Below, in pieces: positions 8,376 to 18,232 of a stretch of DNA of 30,252 nt. Source of the DNA: an uncultured Ruminiclostridium sp. (lineage in GTDB: Bacteria > Bacillota > Clostridia > Oscillospirales > Ruminococcaceae); the NCBI GenBank assembly GCA_934462775.1, contig CAKSIR010000010.1:1-30252 (forward strand), in the 5' to 3' direction. The translations under genes and the position numbers were made by a program. Each line of letters starts with the position of its first letter. Position 1 is the first letter of the stretch. The notes beneath the pieces are model-generated. The model ran no database searches. It saw only the letters and a program-made list of their open reading frames with translations, and was not told where the DNA came from.

Positions 8376-11300
8376 TTGGGATTTACTGAATTTGAATCAA
8401 TGAAAATCGGTCTGGCTTCTCCTGAGCAAATCAGAAGCTGGAGCTACGGCGCTGTTGAGCGTCCTGAAACAATCAACTACCGCACCCAGAAGCCCGAACG
8501 CGACGGTCTTTTCTGCGAAAGAATCTTCGGACCTCAGAAGGACTGGGAGTGCTCCTGCGGTAAGTACAAGAGAATCCGCTTTAAGGGCAAAATCTGCGAA
8601 CGCTGCGGCGTTGAGGTTACACGCAACAAGGTAAGACGCGAGCGTATGGGTCATATTGAGCTGGCGGCTCCTGTTTCCCATATCTGGTATTTTAAGGGTA
8701 CACCGTCAAGAATCGGACAGGTTCTTGACATTTCCCCTAAGCGTCTTGAGGAAGTTCTTTACTTCACAAAGTATATAGTAATCGATCCGGGCGTAAATAC
8801 CGGACTTGTAAAGTGCCAGCTCCTTTCCGAAAAGGAATATGCCGACATGAGAGAGCGCTACGACGACGGATTCCGTGCTAGCATGGGCGCTGAGGCTATC
8901 AAGGAGCTTCTTATGGAAATTGACCTTGATAAGCTTTCCGGGGAGCTAAAGGCAGAGCTTGAAGGCACACAGCAGGGACAGAAGCGCGTAAAGCTGCTTA
9001 AGCGTCTTGACGTAATCGAAGCATTCAGACAGAGCGGAAACCGTCCTGAATGGATGATTCTCGATGTTGTGCCTGTTATTCCTCCCGACATCAGACCAAT
9101 GGTGCTGCTGGACGGCGGACGTTTCGCAACGTCTGACCTTAACGACTTATACAGACGAGTTATTAACAGAAACAACCGTCTTAAAAAGATGATTGAGCTT
9201 CACGCTCCAGAAATCATCATCAGAAACGAAAAGAGAATGTTACAGGAAGCTGTTGACGCACTTATCGACAACGGCCGTCATGGCAGAGCTGTAACAGGTC
9301 CTTCAAACAGACCGCTTAAGTCCCTTTCGGATATGTTAAAGGGTAAGCAGGGACGTTTCCGTCAGAACCTGCTTGGTAAGCGTGTTGACTATTCCGGACG
9401 TTCGGTTATCGTAGTCGGTCCTGACCTTAAGATGGATCAGTGCGGTCTGCCAAAGGAAATGGCAATCGAGCTTTTTAAGCCTTTCGTAATGAAGGAACTG
9501 GTTGCGCGCGGACTCTCCAACAACATCAAGAGCGCAAGAAAAATGGTTGACAGAGCAAAGGACGAGGTTTGGGACGTTCTCGAGGACGTTATCAAGGATC
9601 ATCCTGTTCTCCTTAACCGTGCGCCTACACTTCACAGACTCGGTATTCAGGCTTTCTCACCGGTACTGGTTGAAGGCCGCGCTATCAAGCTTCATCCACT
9701 GGTATGTACAGCTTACAACGCCGACTTCGACGGCGACCAGATGGCTGTTCACCTTCCTCTTTCAAACGAGGCTCAGGACGAAGCAAGAAACCTTATGCTT
9801 GCTGCAAACAACCTGCTGAAGCCGTCTGACGGACGTCCTGTTGCGGTTCCTACGCAGGATATGGTGCTCGGTTCGTACTATCTGACCCTTTCAAAGGCAG
9901 GCGAACCCGGCGAGGGCAAGGTATTCCGCGATTTTAACGAAGCTCTTATGGCTTATCAGGAGCATCTTGTAACACTCCAGTCCGCAATCAAGGTTCGTGT
10001 TACTAAGGATATTGGCGAGGAAGTTATTACAAGAATTATCGATACAACAGTAGGTAAAATCATTTTCAACGAGCATATTCCTCAGGACTTAGGCTTTGTT
10101 GACAGAAGCGACCCTGAAAAAATTCTTAACCTTGAAATTGACTTCAAGGTTGGAAAGAAGCAGCTCGGTCAGATTATTGAAAGATGTATCAAGATTCACG
10201 GAACGAAGATGACATCGCAGGTTCTTGACAAGATCAAGGCTTTAGGCTATAAGTATTCAACCCGCGCAGCTATTACGGTTGCCGTATGCGACGCGTCTAT
10301 TCCTCCTAAGAAGAAAACGATTCTTGCCGACGCCGATGAAGAAGTAATGGCAATCAACAAGAACTACGCAAGAGGCTTCATTTCAAATCAGGAGCGTAAG
10401 AATGCAGTTATCGACGTTTGGAACAAGGCTACAAACGATGTTTCAGACGCTCTGACAGAAAACCTTGACCAGTATAACCCAATCTACATGATGGCTGACT
10501 CCGGCGCCCGTGGTTCTATTAACCAGATCAGACAGCTTGCAGGTATGAGAGGTCTTATCGCCAACACGTCAGGTGAAACTATTGAAGTTCCTATTCGTGC
10601 TAACTACCGTGAAGGTCTTAACATCATGGAATACTTCATTTCATCTCGAGGCGCTCGTAAAGGTCTGGCAGATACAGCCTTAAGAACAGCCGACTCAGGT
10701 TATCTGACACGTCGTCTGGTTGACGTTTCACAGGAAGTTATTATCCGTATGGAGGACTGCGAAACAACAAAGGGCATTGAGGTTTACGAAATCCGCGAAG
10801 GCAAGGAAAGAATCGAGCCGTTAAGCGAGCGTCTTATCGGCAGATACCTTTGCGAGGACTTCGTTGACGAAAACGGTACAGTCCTTGTAACCAAGGATAA
10901 GCTGATGAATGACGCTGACGCAAAGAAGATTTGCGACACAGGCGTTCAGAAGGTCAGAATCCGTTCAGTTCTTACCTGTAAGGCTAAGCACGGCGTATGC
11001 GCTAAGTGCTACGGTGCATCTCTTGCAAACGGCAATCCAATTACAATGGGCGAGGCAGTTGGTATTATCGCTGCTCAGTCAATCGGTGAACCGGGTACGC
11101 AGCTTACAATGAGAACATTCCACACAGGCGGTATCGCTAACGCCGAGGATATTACACAGGGTCTTCCGCGTGTAGAGGAGCTTTTCGAAAGCCGCCGTCC
11201 GAAGTCCAGCGCAATTATTACAATGGTTTCCGGCGTTGCAAGAATTGAAGAAATCAAGAAGACAAGACACGTTATCGTAAGAGATGAAGAAACAGGCGTC

Positions 11301-11897
11301 GAGGAAGCTTACCCCGTACCGTTCGGTTACAGAATGAAGGTTCAGGACGGCGATGTCCTCAAGAAGGGCAATCCGCTTACAGAAGGTTCAATCAATCCGC
11401 ATGACGTGCTTGCTGCAAACGGTGAAGAAGCTGTTCAGAACTACATTATTTCCGAAGTTCAGAAGGTTTATCGTTTACAGGGTGTTGATATTAACGATAA
11501 GCATATCGAAGTTATCGTTCGCCAGATGATGAGAAAGGTTAGAGTAACCGAACCGGGCGATTCTTACCTGCTTCCCGGCTCAGTTATCGACAAGAACGAG
11601 TATATCAGAATTTATGAGGAGCTTGAAGAACGTCAGAGAAACGGCGAGGCAGTTACGCTTCCGAACCACGAACCTGTTCTTCTCGGTATCACTAAGGCTT
11701 CTCTTGCAACAGATTCGTTCCTTTCAGCCGCATCCTTCCAGGAAACAACAAGAGTTCTTACCGACGCTGCAATTCACGGCAAGGTAGATCCGCTGCTTGG
11801 TCTTAAGGAGAACGTAATCATCGGTAAGCTGATTCCTGCCGGTACAGGTATGACAGCTCGTGATGAGGAAACTGTTGACGAAGAAGAAATTTTATAA
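8376..11897 (+). CDS. rpoC: DNA-directed RNA polymerase beta' subunit
   Basis: RpoC holds the catalytic magnesium of RNA polymerase. The 1173-residue product shows the N-terminal zinc site (CSCGKYKR...CERCG), the active-site [12 protein letters not shown], the bridge-helix/trigger-loop region with [19 protein letters not shown], and the second zinc site ([13 protein letters not shown]). It resembles B. subtilis RpoC over its length and lacks the large insertions of proteobacteria or cyanobacteria. The start is a TTG at 8376, chosen because GAGGTT sits 6 bases before it. The next ATG (8400) would remove eight residues and lacks such a site. It is cotranscribed with rpoB and ends at a long hairpin. 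Confidence 0.98.
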   Translation: MGFTEFESMKIGLASPEQIRSWSYGAVERPETINYRTQKPERDGLFCERIFGPQKDWECSCGKYKRIRFKGKICERCGVEVTRNKVRRERMGHIELAAPVSHIWYFKGTPSRIGQVLDISPKRLEEVLYFTKYIVIDPGVNTGLVKCQLLSEKEYADMRERYDDGFRASMGAEAIKELLMEIDLDKLSGELKAELEGTQQGQKRVKLLKRLDVIEAFRQSGNRPEWMILDVVPVIPPDIRPMVLLDGGRFATSDLNDLYRRVINRNNRLKKMIELHAPEIIIRNEKRMLQEAVDALIDNGRHGRAVTGPSNRPLKSLSDMLKGKQGRFRQNLLGKRVDYSGRSVIVVGPDLKMDQCGLPKEMAIELFKPFVMKELVARGLSNNIKSARKMVDRAKDEVWDVLEDVIKDHPVLLNRAPTLHRLGIQAFSPVLVEGRAIKLHPLVCTAYNADFDGDQMAVHLPLSNEAQDEARNLMLAANNLLKPSDGRPVAVPTQDMVLGSYYLTLSKAGEPGEGKVFRDFNEALMAYQEHLVTLQSAIKVRVTKDIGEEVITRIIDTTVGKIIFNEHIPQDLGFVDRSDPEKILNLEIDFKVGKKQLGQIIERCIKIHGTKMTSQVLDKIKALGYKYSTRAAITVAVCDASIPPKKKTILADADEEVMAINKNYARGFISNQERKNAVIDVWNKATNDVSDALTENLDQYNPIYMMADSGARGSINQIRQLAGMRGLIANTSGETIEVPIRANYREGLNIMEYFISSRGARKGLADTALRTADSGYLTRRLVDVSQEVIIRMEDCETTKGIEVYEIREGKERIEPLSERLIGRYLCEDFVDENGTVLVTKDKLMNDADAKKICDTGVQKVRIRSVLTCKAKHGVCAKCYGASLANGNPITMGEAVGIIAAQSIGEPGTQLTMRTFHTGGIANAEDITQGLPRVEELFESRRPKSSAIITMVSGVARIEEIKKTRHVIVRDEETGVEEAYPVPFGYRMKVQDGDVLKKGNPLTEGSINPHDVLAANGEEAVQNYIISEVQKVYRLQGVDINDKHIEVIVRQMMRKVRVTEPGDSYLLPGSVIDKNEYIRIYEELEERQRNGEAVTLPNHEPVLLGITKASLATDSFLSAASFQETTRVLTDAAIHGKVDPLLGLKENVIIGKLIPAGTGMTARDEETVDEEEIL

Positions 11898-11931
11898 GCA
11901 TTTTGCACAAGATTTCTTGATTAAATGAATC

Positions 11932-11996
11932 AAAAACGGTAAAAGCTACAATATTTTTGGGAAAATGTACAGAAATATTGACTTTTGCCGTTTTTT
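11932..11996 (+). terminator. Long hairpin terminator of rpoBC
   Basis: AAAACGGTAAAAG pairs with CTTTTGCCGTTTT (one G-T pair), and an inner stem CAATATTT/AAATATTG extends it. The distal arm runs into six T. It lies 35 bases after the rpoC stop. The distal arm contains the -35 box of the next promoter. Confidence 0.75.
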
Positions 11997-12006
11997 AGTT
12001 TATAAT
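11978..12006 (+). promoter_or_regulatory. Promoter of the rpsL-rpsG-fusA operon
   Basis: TTGACT (11978-11983), a 17-base spacer, TATAAT (12001-12006). The -35 box lies within the descending arm of the rpoC terminator, and the terminator's T-run forms the spacer. The predicted start is near 12013. Confidence 0.8.
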
Positions 12007-12012
12007 AATCAA

Positions 12013-12033
12013 GCGCGTGTAAGATATATGCGC
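12013..12033 (+). promoter_or_regulatory. 5'-terminal hairpin of the rpsL mRNA
   Basis: GCGCGTGT (12013-12020) pairs with ATATGCGC (12026-12033), including two G-T pairs, around the loop AAGAT. It starts at the predicted transcription start, so it would cap the mRNA 5' end. A stabilising or regulatory role is inferred. Confidence 0.4.
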
Positions 12034-12068
12034 GTGAAGTTTATATTATAATGAGGAGGTGTAACAAA

Positions 12069-12497
12069 TTGCCAACCTTTAATCAGCTTGTTAGAAAAGG
12101 AAGAGAAGTTGCTGTTAAGAAGTCTAAGGCTCCTGCACTTCAGAAGAGCATGAACACTCTTAAGAAGGAAGCTGTCGACATTCATGCACCACAGAAGCGT
12201 GGCGTATGCACAGCGGTAAGAACTGCTACTCCTAAGAAGCCAAACTCTGCTATGAGAAAGATCGCCAGAGTTAGACTTTCTAACGGTTTCGAAGTTACTG
12301 CTTATATTCCAGGTATCGGACATAAGCTGCAGGAACACAGCGTTGTATTAATTCGTGGCGGACGTGTTAAGGATTTACCGGGTGTACGTTATCATATTAT
12401 CCGCGGTACTCTTGATGCGCAGGGCGTTGACGGAAGAATGCAGGGCAGATCTAAGTACGGAGCTAAGCGTCCGAAGGCTGGTGCAAAAAAAGCGTAA
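12069..12497 (+). CDS. rpsL: 30S ribosomal protein S12
   Basis: S12 sits at the decoding centre of the small subunit. The 142-residue product begins [11 protein letters not shown] after the initiator. It contains the Firmicute-type segment before [18 protein letters not shown] with the lysine linked to streptomycin sensitivity, and [13 protein letters not shown] with the usual lysine and the Asp that is methylthiolated in many bacteria. The start is a TTG at 12069, placed by AGGAGG 9 bases upstream. An ATG at 12051 lies within that ribosome binding site region and is not credible as a start. It is the first gene of the str-type operon with rpsG and fusA. Confidence 0.97.
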   Translation: MPTFNQLVRKGREVAVKKSKAPALQKSMNTLKKEAVDIHAPQKRGVCTAVRTATPKKPNSAMRKIARVRLSNGFEVTAYIPGIGHKLQEHSVVLIRGGRVKDLPGVRYHIIRGTLDAQGVDGRMQGRSKYGAKRPKAGAKKA

Positions 12498-12519
12498 CTT
12501 TTAATTAAGTTAATCACTG

Positions 12520-12637
12520 CCACATTTGTGGGGTTAATATATTAACCTCTGAATGGACGGCGGGAGACAGGCAGTTTGTGTACAAGCTGCTGAACGCTTT
12601 CGAGTACCGATGATTTTCATTAGCTGCATAACGCAGC
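12520..12637 (+). promoter_or_regulatory. Structured rpsL-rpsG intercistronic region, candidate S7-responsive element
   Basis: The 166 bases between the two genes hold four short hairpins: CCAC/GTGG (12520-12531), the perfect palindrome at 12532-12547, GCAGTTTG/CAAGCTGC with a TGTA loop (12571-12590), and GCTGC/GCAGC (12623-12637). None is followed by a T-tract. In E. coli the S12-S7 spacer is the S7 autoregulatory site. That this spacer has the same job is inference. Confidence 0.4.
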
Positions 12638-12663
12638 GAAAATTTATGAAGGAGGGAAGTAAA

Positions 12664-13134
12664 GTGCCAAGAAGAGGTAACGTACCTAAGCGTGATGTAT
12701 TACCGGATCCAATGTATAATTCTGAACTGGTAACAAGACTTATCAACAACATCATGCTCGACGGTAAGAAGGGCGTAGCCCAGAAGATTGTTTACGGCGC
12801 ATTTGAGATTGTCGGCGAAAAGACTGGCAAGGAACCACTTGAAGTTTTTGAACAGGCAATGGAAAACATTATGCCGCAGTTAGAAGTTAAGGCTCGCCGT
12901 GTAGGCGGTGCGACATATCAGGTACCAATGGAAGTTCGTCCTGACAGACGCAGAACATTAGGTCTGAGATGGCTCACAACTTATAGCCGTGCTCGTAACG
13001 AGAAGACTATGAAGGAAAGACTTGCTAACGAAATTTTAGACGCATTAAACGGACAGGGCGGTTCATGCAAGAAGCGCGATGATACTCACAGAATGGCTGA
13101 AGCTAACAAGGCTTTTGCTCATTTCAAGTGGTAA
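12664..13134 (+). CDS. rpsG: 30S ribosomal protein S7
   Basis: S7 is a primary 16S rRNA binder that nucleates assembly of the 30S head. The 156 residues from the GTG at 12664 match the family's usual length exactly and begin [15 protein letters not shown]. The body shows [21 protein letters not shown], typical of S7, and the C-terminus ends AHFKW. AAGGAGG lies 8 bases before the GTG. The frame is open upstream to an ATG at 12553, but those extra residues are not S7-like and that ATG has no ribosome binding site. fusA follows after 19 bases. Confidence 0.97.
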   Translation: MPRRGNVPKRDVLPDPMYNSELVTRLINNIMLDGKKGVAQKIVYGAFEIVGEKTGKEPLEVFEQAMENIMPQLEVKARRVGGATYQVPMEVRPDRRRTLGLRWLTTYSRARNEKTMKERLANEILDALNGQGGSCKKRDDTHRMAEANKAFAHFKW

Positions 13135-13153
13135 TCAGTAGAACGGAGGAAAT

Positions 13154-15232
13154 ATGGCAAGAGACGTAACTCTCGAAATGACCCGTAATATTGGTATCAT
13201 GGCTCACATCGATGCCGGTAAGACCACCACTACTGAGCGTATCTTGTTCTACACAGGTATCAATCATAAGATTGGTGAAACTCATGAAGGTTCTGCAACA
13301 ATGGACTGGATGGAGCAGGAGCAGGAAAGAGGTATCACAATTACCTCCGCTGCTACTACCGCATACTGGAAGAAGCACAGAATCAATATTATCGACACTC
13401 CGGGTCACGTTGACTTCACAGTTGAAGTTGAACGTTCACTTAGAGTACTTGACGGTTCAGTAACAGTTTTCTGCGCAAAGGGCGGCGTTGAGCCACAGTC
13501 AGAAACTGTATGGCGTCAGGCAGACAAGTACCATGTACCTAGAATGGCTTATGTAAATAAGATGGACATTATGGGTGCTGACTTCTACAACGTAGTTCAG
13601 ATGATGAAGGACAGACTTAAGACTAATGCTGTTCCGATTCAGCTTCCTATCGGCTCAGAAGATACATTCAGAGGAATTATCGACTTAGTTGAAATGAACG
13701 CTGACATCTACTACGATGACCTTGGTAAGGACATGCGTGTAGAAGAAATTCCTGATGATATGAAGGAACTTGCTCAGAAGTACAGAGAAGCTTTACTTGA
13801 AGCTGTTGCTGAGCAGGATGAAGAAATAATGGCAAAGTACCTGGATGGTGAAGAAATCACTACTCAGGAAATCAAGGACTGCATCCGTAAGGCTACTATT
13901 GACAACACAATGGTACCGGTAATCTGCGGTACATCCTACAAGAACAAGGGCGTTCAGAAGTTACTTGACGCAGTTGTTGACTATATGCCATCTCCTCTGG
14001 ATATCCCTGCAATCAAGGGTGTTAATCCGGAAACAGGCGAGGAAGAAGAAAGACACGCCGGCGACGACCAGCCGTTCTCCGCTCTCGCATTCAAAATTGC
14101 AACAGACCCATTCGTTGGTAAGCTCTGCTTCTTCAGAGTTTATTCAGGTATCGTTGAAGCAGGCGCAAGCGTACTCAACGCCACAAAGGACAAGAAGGAA
14201 CGTATGGGACGTATCCTGCAGATGCACGCAAACCACAGACAGGATCTTGAAGTTTGCTACTGCGGTGATATTGCTGCTGCCGTTGGTGTTAAGAACACAA
14301 CAACAGGTGATACTCTCTGCGACGAAAATCATCCTGTAATTCTTGAATCCATGGAATTCCCGGATCCTGTTATCGACTTAGCTATCGAGCCAAAGACAAA
14401 GGCAGGTCAGGAAAAGATGGCCCTTGCTTTAGCAAAGCTTGCTGAAGAAGACCCAACATTCAGAACATGGACAGACCAGGAAACAGGTCAGACAATCATC
14501 GCAGGTATGGGTGAATTACACCTTGAAATTATTGTTGACAGACTTCTCCGTGAATTCAAGGTAGAAGCTAATGTCGGCGCTCCTCAGGTTGCTTACAAGG
14601 AAACAATTACAACTGCTACTGATGTTGATACAAAGTATGCTCGTCAGTCAGGCGGTAAGGGTCAGTACGGTCACGTTAAACTTCACGTTGAACCAAACGA
14701 ATCCGGTAAGGGCTATGAGTTTATCAACGCAGTTGTCGGCGGTGCTATTCCTAAGGAATATATTCCGGCTGTTGACGCAGGTATTCAGGGTGCTCTTGAA
14801 GCAGGCGTTCTCGCAGGATTCCCGACAGTTGACGTTAAGGTTACACTTTACGATGGTTCATATCACGAAGTTGACTCTTCTGAAATGGCATTCAAGATCG
14901 CCGGTTCTATGGCTATCAAGGAAGCTTGCAAGAAGGCTAACCCGGTTATCCTTGAACCTATCATGAAGGTTGTAGTTATCGTTGCCGAAGAGTACATGGG
15001 CGATGTAATCGGCGACTTAAGCTCACGCCGTGGTGCTATTCAGTCTATGGAAGACAGAAACGGCGCTAAGCAGATTACTGCTTCTGTTCCGCTGTCTGAA
15101 ATGTTCGGTTACTCTAACGACCTTCGTTCTAAGACACAGGGTCGCGGTCAGTATGTAATGGAACCAAGCCACTACATCCAGGTGCCAAAGAACATTGCTG
15201 AAGACATCATGAAGAACAGAAACAAGGAATAA
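13154..15232 (+). CDS. fusA: Elongation factor G
   Basis: EF-G is the GTPase that drives translocation of tRNA and mRNA on the ribosome and, with RRF, subunit recycling. The 692-residue product has the GTPase motifs [19 protein letters not shown] (G1), the switch segment [18 protein letters not shown] (G3) and NKMD (G4), and then the domain IV-V segments with GGKGQYGHV and [10 protein letters not shown]. The length is normal. GGAGG sits 4 bases before the ATG. It is third in the operon after rpsL and rpsG. The spacer to tuf has only an A/T stem and a separate promoter. Confidence 0.98.
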   Translation: MARDVTLEMTRNIGIMAHIDAGKTTTTERILFYTGINHKIGETHEGSATMDWMEQEQERGITITSAATTAYWKKHRINIIDTPGHVDFTVEVERSLRVLDGSVTVFCAKGGVEPQSETVWRQADKYHVPRMAYVNKMDIMGADFYNVVQMMKDRLKTNAVPIQLPIGSEDTFRGIIDLVEMNADIYYDDLGKDMRVEEIPDDMKELAQKYREALLEAVAEQDEEIMAKYLDGEEITTQEIKDCIRKATIDNTMVPVICGTSYKNKGVQKLLDAVVDYMPSPLDIPAIKGVNPETGEEEERHAGDDQPFSALAFKIATDPFVGKLCFFRVYSGIVEAGASVLNATKDKKERMGRILQMHANHRQDLEVCYCGDIAAAVGVKNTTTGDTLCDENHPVILESMEFPDPVIDLAIEPKTKAGQEKMALALAKLAEEDPTFRTWTDQETGQTIIAGMGELHLEIIVDRLLREFKVEANVGAPQVAYKETITTATDVDTKYARQSGGKGQYGHVKLHVEPNESGKGYEFINAVVGGAIPKEYIPAVDAGIQGALEAGVLAGFPTVDVKVTLYDGSYHEVDSSEMAFKIAGSMAIKEACKKANPVILEPIMKVVVIVAEEYMGDVIGDLSSRRGAIQSMEDRNGAKQITASVPLSEMFGYSNDLRSKTQGRGQYVMEPSHYIQVPKNIAEDIMKNRNKE

Positions 15233-15271
15233 TTTGTAAAAACATTTCTTGAATTTTTTACGAAAAAGTAC

Positions 15272-15300
15272 TTGTAATTTCTTTGATTTTTTGGTAAAAT
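15272..15300 (+). promoter_or_regulatory. Promoter of tuf
   Basis: TTGTAA (15272-15277), a 17-base spacer, TAAAAT (15295-15300) with an extended TGG before it. It lies 40 bases after the fusA stop and gives a leader of about 35 bases with an AGGAGG site, so tuf can be transcribed independently of fusA. Confidence 0.6.
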
Positions 15301-15342
15301 AGTATTTATCAAGGTCCCAAATATTTTTAGGAGGAAAATTAA

Positions 15343-16545
15343 ATGGCAAAGGAACATTTTAACCGTACCAAGCCACATGTAAACATTGGTACAATCGGTC
15401 ACGTAGACCATGGTAAGACAACAACAACAGCTGCTATCACAAAGTATCTCGCATTAAAGGGTCAGGCTAAGTTCGAAGCATACGATATGATCGATAAGGC
15501 TCCTGAGGAAAGAGAACGTGGTATCACAATCAACACAGCTCACGTTGAGTACGAAACAGACAAGCGTCACTACGCTCACGTTGACTGCCCAGGCCACGCT
15601 GACTATATCAAGAACATGATCACAGGTGCTGCTCAGATGGACGGCGCTATCCTCGTTGTTGCCGGTACAGACGGTCCTATGGCTCAGACAAGAGAACACA
15701 TTCTTCTTGCTCACCAGGTAGGCGTACCTGCAATGGTAGTATTCATCAACAAGTGCGATGACGTTGACGATCCAGAACTTCTCGACCTTGTAGAAATGGA
15801 TATCCGTGACGTTCTTTCTCAGAACGACTTCCCAGGTGATGAAATCCCTGTAATCCGTGGTTCTGCTAAGGTTGCTCTTGATTCTACAAGCACAGATCCT
15901 AACGCTCCTGAATATGCTTGCATCAAGGAACTTATGGACGCAGTTGACGATTATATCCCAACTCCTGACCGTAAAGCTGACCAGCCATTCCTTATGCCTG
16001 TTGAAGATACAATGACAATCACAGGTCGTGGTACAGTTGCTACAGGCCGTGTTGAGCGTGGTATCCTTAAGGTTAACGATACAGTAGAAATCACAGGTTT
16101 AACAGACGAACCAAAGTCAACAGTTGTAACAGGTATCGAAATGTTCCGTAAGGTTCTCGATTACGCTGAGGCTGGTGACAACATCGGTGCTCTTCTCCGT
16201 GGTATCACAAGAGCTGACATCGAACGTGGTCAGGTTCTCTGCAAGCCAGGCTCCATTCACCCACACACAAAGTTCTCCGGTCAGGTTTACGTTCTTAAGA
16301 AGGAAGAAGGCGGACGTCATACTCCATTCTTCTCCAACTACAGACCTCAGTTCTTCTTCAGAACAACTGACGTTACAGGCGTAATCACACTGCCTGCTGA
16401 CAAGGAAATGTGCATCCCTGGCGATAACGTTGTTATGGATGTTGAACTTATCACTCCAATCGCTATCGAAGAAGGCTTACGTTTCGCTATCCGTGAAGGT
16501 GGCAGAACAGTAGGTTCCGGCGTTGTTACAAAGATCAACAGCTAA
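15343..16545 (+). CDS. tuf: Elongation factor Tu
   Basis: EF-Tu delivers aminoacyl-tRNA to the ribosomal A site as a GTP complex. The 400-residue product has [10 protein letters not shown] (G1), [13 protein letters not shown] (switch I), DCPGHADY (G3) and NKCD (G4), followed by the two beta-barrel domains ending in VVTKINS. The length is normal. AGGAGG lies upstream of the ATG. The sequence looks intact and of Firmicute type. A strong terminator follows within 20 bases. Only one tuf copy lies in this window. Confidence 0.98.
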   Translation: MAKEHFNRTKPHVNIGTIGHVDHGKTTTTAAITKYLALKGQAKFEAYDMIDKAPEERERGITINTAHVEYETDKRHYAHVDCPGHADYIKNMITGAAQMDGAILVVAGTDGPMAQTREHILLAHQVGVPAMVVFINKCDDVDDPELLDLVEMDIRDVLSQNDFPGDEIPVIRGSAKVALDSTSTDPNAPEYACIKELMDAVDDYIPTPDRKADQPFLMPVEDTMTITGRGTVATGRVERGILKVNDTVEITGLTDEPKSTVVTGIEMFRKVLDYAEAGDNIGALLRGITRADIERGQVLCKPGSIHPHTKFSGQVYVLKKEEGGRHTPFFSNYRPQFFFRTTDVTGVITLPADKEMCIPGDNVVMDVELITPIAIEEGLRFAIREGGRTVGSGVVTKINS

Positions 16546-16562
16546 TTAAAATAAGCCGTTTT

Positions 16563-16597
16563 AAACCCCATGGAATTAACCATGGGGTTTATTTTTA
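16563..16597 (+). terminator. Terminator of tuf
   Basis: AAACCCCATGG (16563-16573) pairs perfectly with CCATGGGGTTT (16580-16590) around AATTAA, followed by ATTTTTA. Its T-tract overlaps the stop codon of the convergent kinase-like gene. On the minus strand the T-tract is weak. Confidence 0.9.
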
Positions 16598-17110
16598 TAG
16601 TTCAATATTTATATTGTAATTATCATCTATCAAAACATAATCCAGACCATAGCTGCGGCAGCTTTCAAGAATTGTTTTGTTGTCCTTAAGCACGGTTTCC
16701 AATGTACAGTAGCTGTCATCAAGTCTTTGTTCAATAGCATTGGCATATTTTTTAATGTCGTGGAAATTATTTCTGATATATTTTTCACTCATTATCAAGC
16801 AGATAAACTTTATATTGTTCAGATACCTATTGTTAAAGTCGTTTTTCCAGTTAAATGGAATGTAGCACCCTTCAATAACCAGATTCTGATTGTTTTCAAT
16901 AGCAGTCTTTATCATCTCACGAACGATAGGCCACAAGTACTCGGTCAGTGACTGGTCGTCGCATTCAGCATTCAGACTTGTATTTCCGCTGCGAATAAGT
17001 CCCATTTTTAGGTGGTCTATTGACAAATATGGATATCTATACTTTTCAAGCAGCTTTTGAGCGAGAAGGGTTTTTCCTGTGTGTGATGCACCGGTTATAA
17101 GAATTATCAT
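16595..17110 (-). CDS. P-loop kinase-like NTPase of unknown substrate
   Basis: The 171-residue product begins MIILITGASHTGKT with a clear Walker A (GASHTGKT, residues 7-14). A DHLKMGL segment and an IEGCYIPF segment resemble the substrate and Walker B regions of small AAA_33/adenylate-kinase-like enzymes. I cannot name the substrate. The start is set by GGAGG four bases before the ATG at 17110. The frame is open 12 codons further up, through a hairpin after hemW, and that extension has no ribosome binding site. It follows hemW on the same strand but is separated by the terminator-like stem. Uncharacterised kinase or toxin-type phosphotransferase are both possible. Confidence 0.7.
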   Translation of the reverse strand: MIILITGASHTGKTLLAQKLLEKYRYPYLSIDHLKMGLIRSGNTSLNAECDDQSLTEYLWPIVREMIKTAIENNQNLVIEGCYIPFNWKNDFNNRYLNNIKFICLIMSEKYIRNNFHDIKKYANAIEQRLDDSYCTLETVLKDNKTILESCRSYGLDYVLIDDNYNINIEL

Positions 17111-17118
17111 GATTCCTC

Positions 17119-17155
17119 CAAATAAAGCCACTTTTGAGTTAGTCAAAAGCGGCTT
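17119..17155 (-). terminator. Terminator-like hairpin between hemW and the kinase-like gene
   Basis: On the minus strand AAGCC/GGCTT and CTTTTGA/TCAAAAG make a 12-bp stem with one mismatch and a five-base loop, followed by TTTATTT. It begins three bases after the hemW stop and ends next to the GGAGG of the kinase-like gene, so it may limit readthrough into it. Confidence 0.6.
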
Positions 17156-17158
17156 GTT

Positions 17159-18232
17159 TCAGTATCCGATTAGTTTTGAGATTATAAGATTTGAAACCAA
17201 AAAACCTTGTGCTGTAAGGGAGATTTTTCGGTCGTCGGTTTCAATGTATTCCTTTGGAATGAGCTTTACACGCTTTTCCATTGTTGATTTGCTAATACCG
17301 AATTTTTCACACTCGGAAAAGGTAAGCCCTTCGGTAAGACGCAGCTTGAGCATTGCATACTCCTCGAAAGTGTGCGGCTGCTCATCGGTTATTGTAGTCA
17401 ACTGAACAGGTGAGTTTATGAAACCGTCAACGTCGCGGGGGACTGCGAAACGCTTTCCGTTATAATATGAATGAGCAGCAGGACCGATTCCGATATACTC
17501 CTCACATTTCCAGTATTTCAAATTATGCTTACAAGTCCTGCCGCCGCGTGCAAAATTACTGATTTCATATTGGGCGAAGCCATTATCAGCAAGCCTTTGT
17601 ACAGCGGCGAGATACATCTCAGCTACTTCATCTTCATTCGGTAAATCAAGCTGTCTGCTGTAAAACGGTGTATTTTCCTCTATTTTAAGCAAGTACGCCG
17701 AGATATGCGTAAGAGGCAGTTCCGCCAGGCCGTCAATTGATTTTATCAGGCTTTCCTTTGTCTGGCAGGGAACAGCGAGCATTAAATCCGCCGATATGTC
17801 GTTAAACCCACATTTCTTTGCAAGCTTTACAGCGTTTATTGCAGTTTCTGCGCTGTGTCGTCTGCCTAAAGCGGTAAGCTCGTTATTGTTCAGCGACTGA
17901 ACTCCAAAAGAAATTCTGTTCACATTACTGCTTTTTAATGAACAAAGAGCTTCTTTCGTTGTTACGCACGGATTGGCTTCGATTGTTACCTCGGCATTGG
18001 GAGAAAGCTTGATTTTTCCCATAACAGTGCAGATTTCACGCCATAAGAGAATAGGCGTTCCGCCGCCGAAGTAGACTGTGTCATAGGTTTCATCGTAATT
18101 CTCAATATTTCTGATTATGGCGTTCATATATTTCTCTGCATATGAACAACTGTACTTTACCGAATAAAAATCACAGTATGGGCATTTGCTTGTGCAGAAG
18201 GGAATATGCACATATAAACCGAGTTTGTTCAT
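17159..18232 (-). CDS. hemW: HemW-type radical SAM protein (heme chaperone)
   Basis: HemW belongs to the coproporphyrinogen-oxidase-like radical SAM family. The characterised members bind heme and insert it into target proteins rather than oxidise coproporphyrinogen. The 357-residue product begins [13 protein letters not shown] and has the [4Fe-4S] motif Cys13-x3-Cys17-x2-Cys20 followed by DF, without the fourth Cys of true HemN, and GGGTP for SAM binding. The length is typical for HemW. Its ATG shares one base with the lepA stop, so translation is likely coupled. The lepA-hemW pair is common in Firmicutes. Here it is not followed by hrcA-grpE-dnaK, and a terminator-like stem follows instead. 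Confidence 0.88.
   Translation of the reverse strand: MNKLGLYVHIPFCTSKCPYCDFYSVKYSCSYAEKYMNAIIRNIENYDETYDTVYFGGGTPILLWREICTVMGKIKLSPNAEVTIEANPCVTTKEALCSLKSSNVNRISFGVQSLNNNELTALGRRHSAETAINAVKLAKKCGFNDISADLMLAVPCQTKESLIKSIDGLAELPLTHISAYLLKIEENTPFYSRQLDLPNEDEVAEMYLAAVQRLADNGFAQYEISNFARGGRTCKHNLKYWKCEEYIGIGPAAHSYYNGKRFAVPRDVDGFINSPVQLTTITDEQPHTFEEYAMLKLRLTEGLTFSECEKFGISKSTMEKRVKLIPKEYIETDDRKISLTAQGFLVSNLIISKLIGY

Noticed and set aside
12553..12663. Open in-frame extension of rpsG upstream to an ATG at 12553
   Set aside because: S7 is 156 residues from GTG 12664, which has AAGGAGG at the right distance. The upstream residues do not resemble S7 and cross predicted hairpins.
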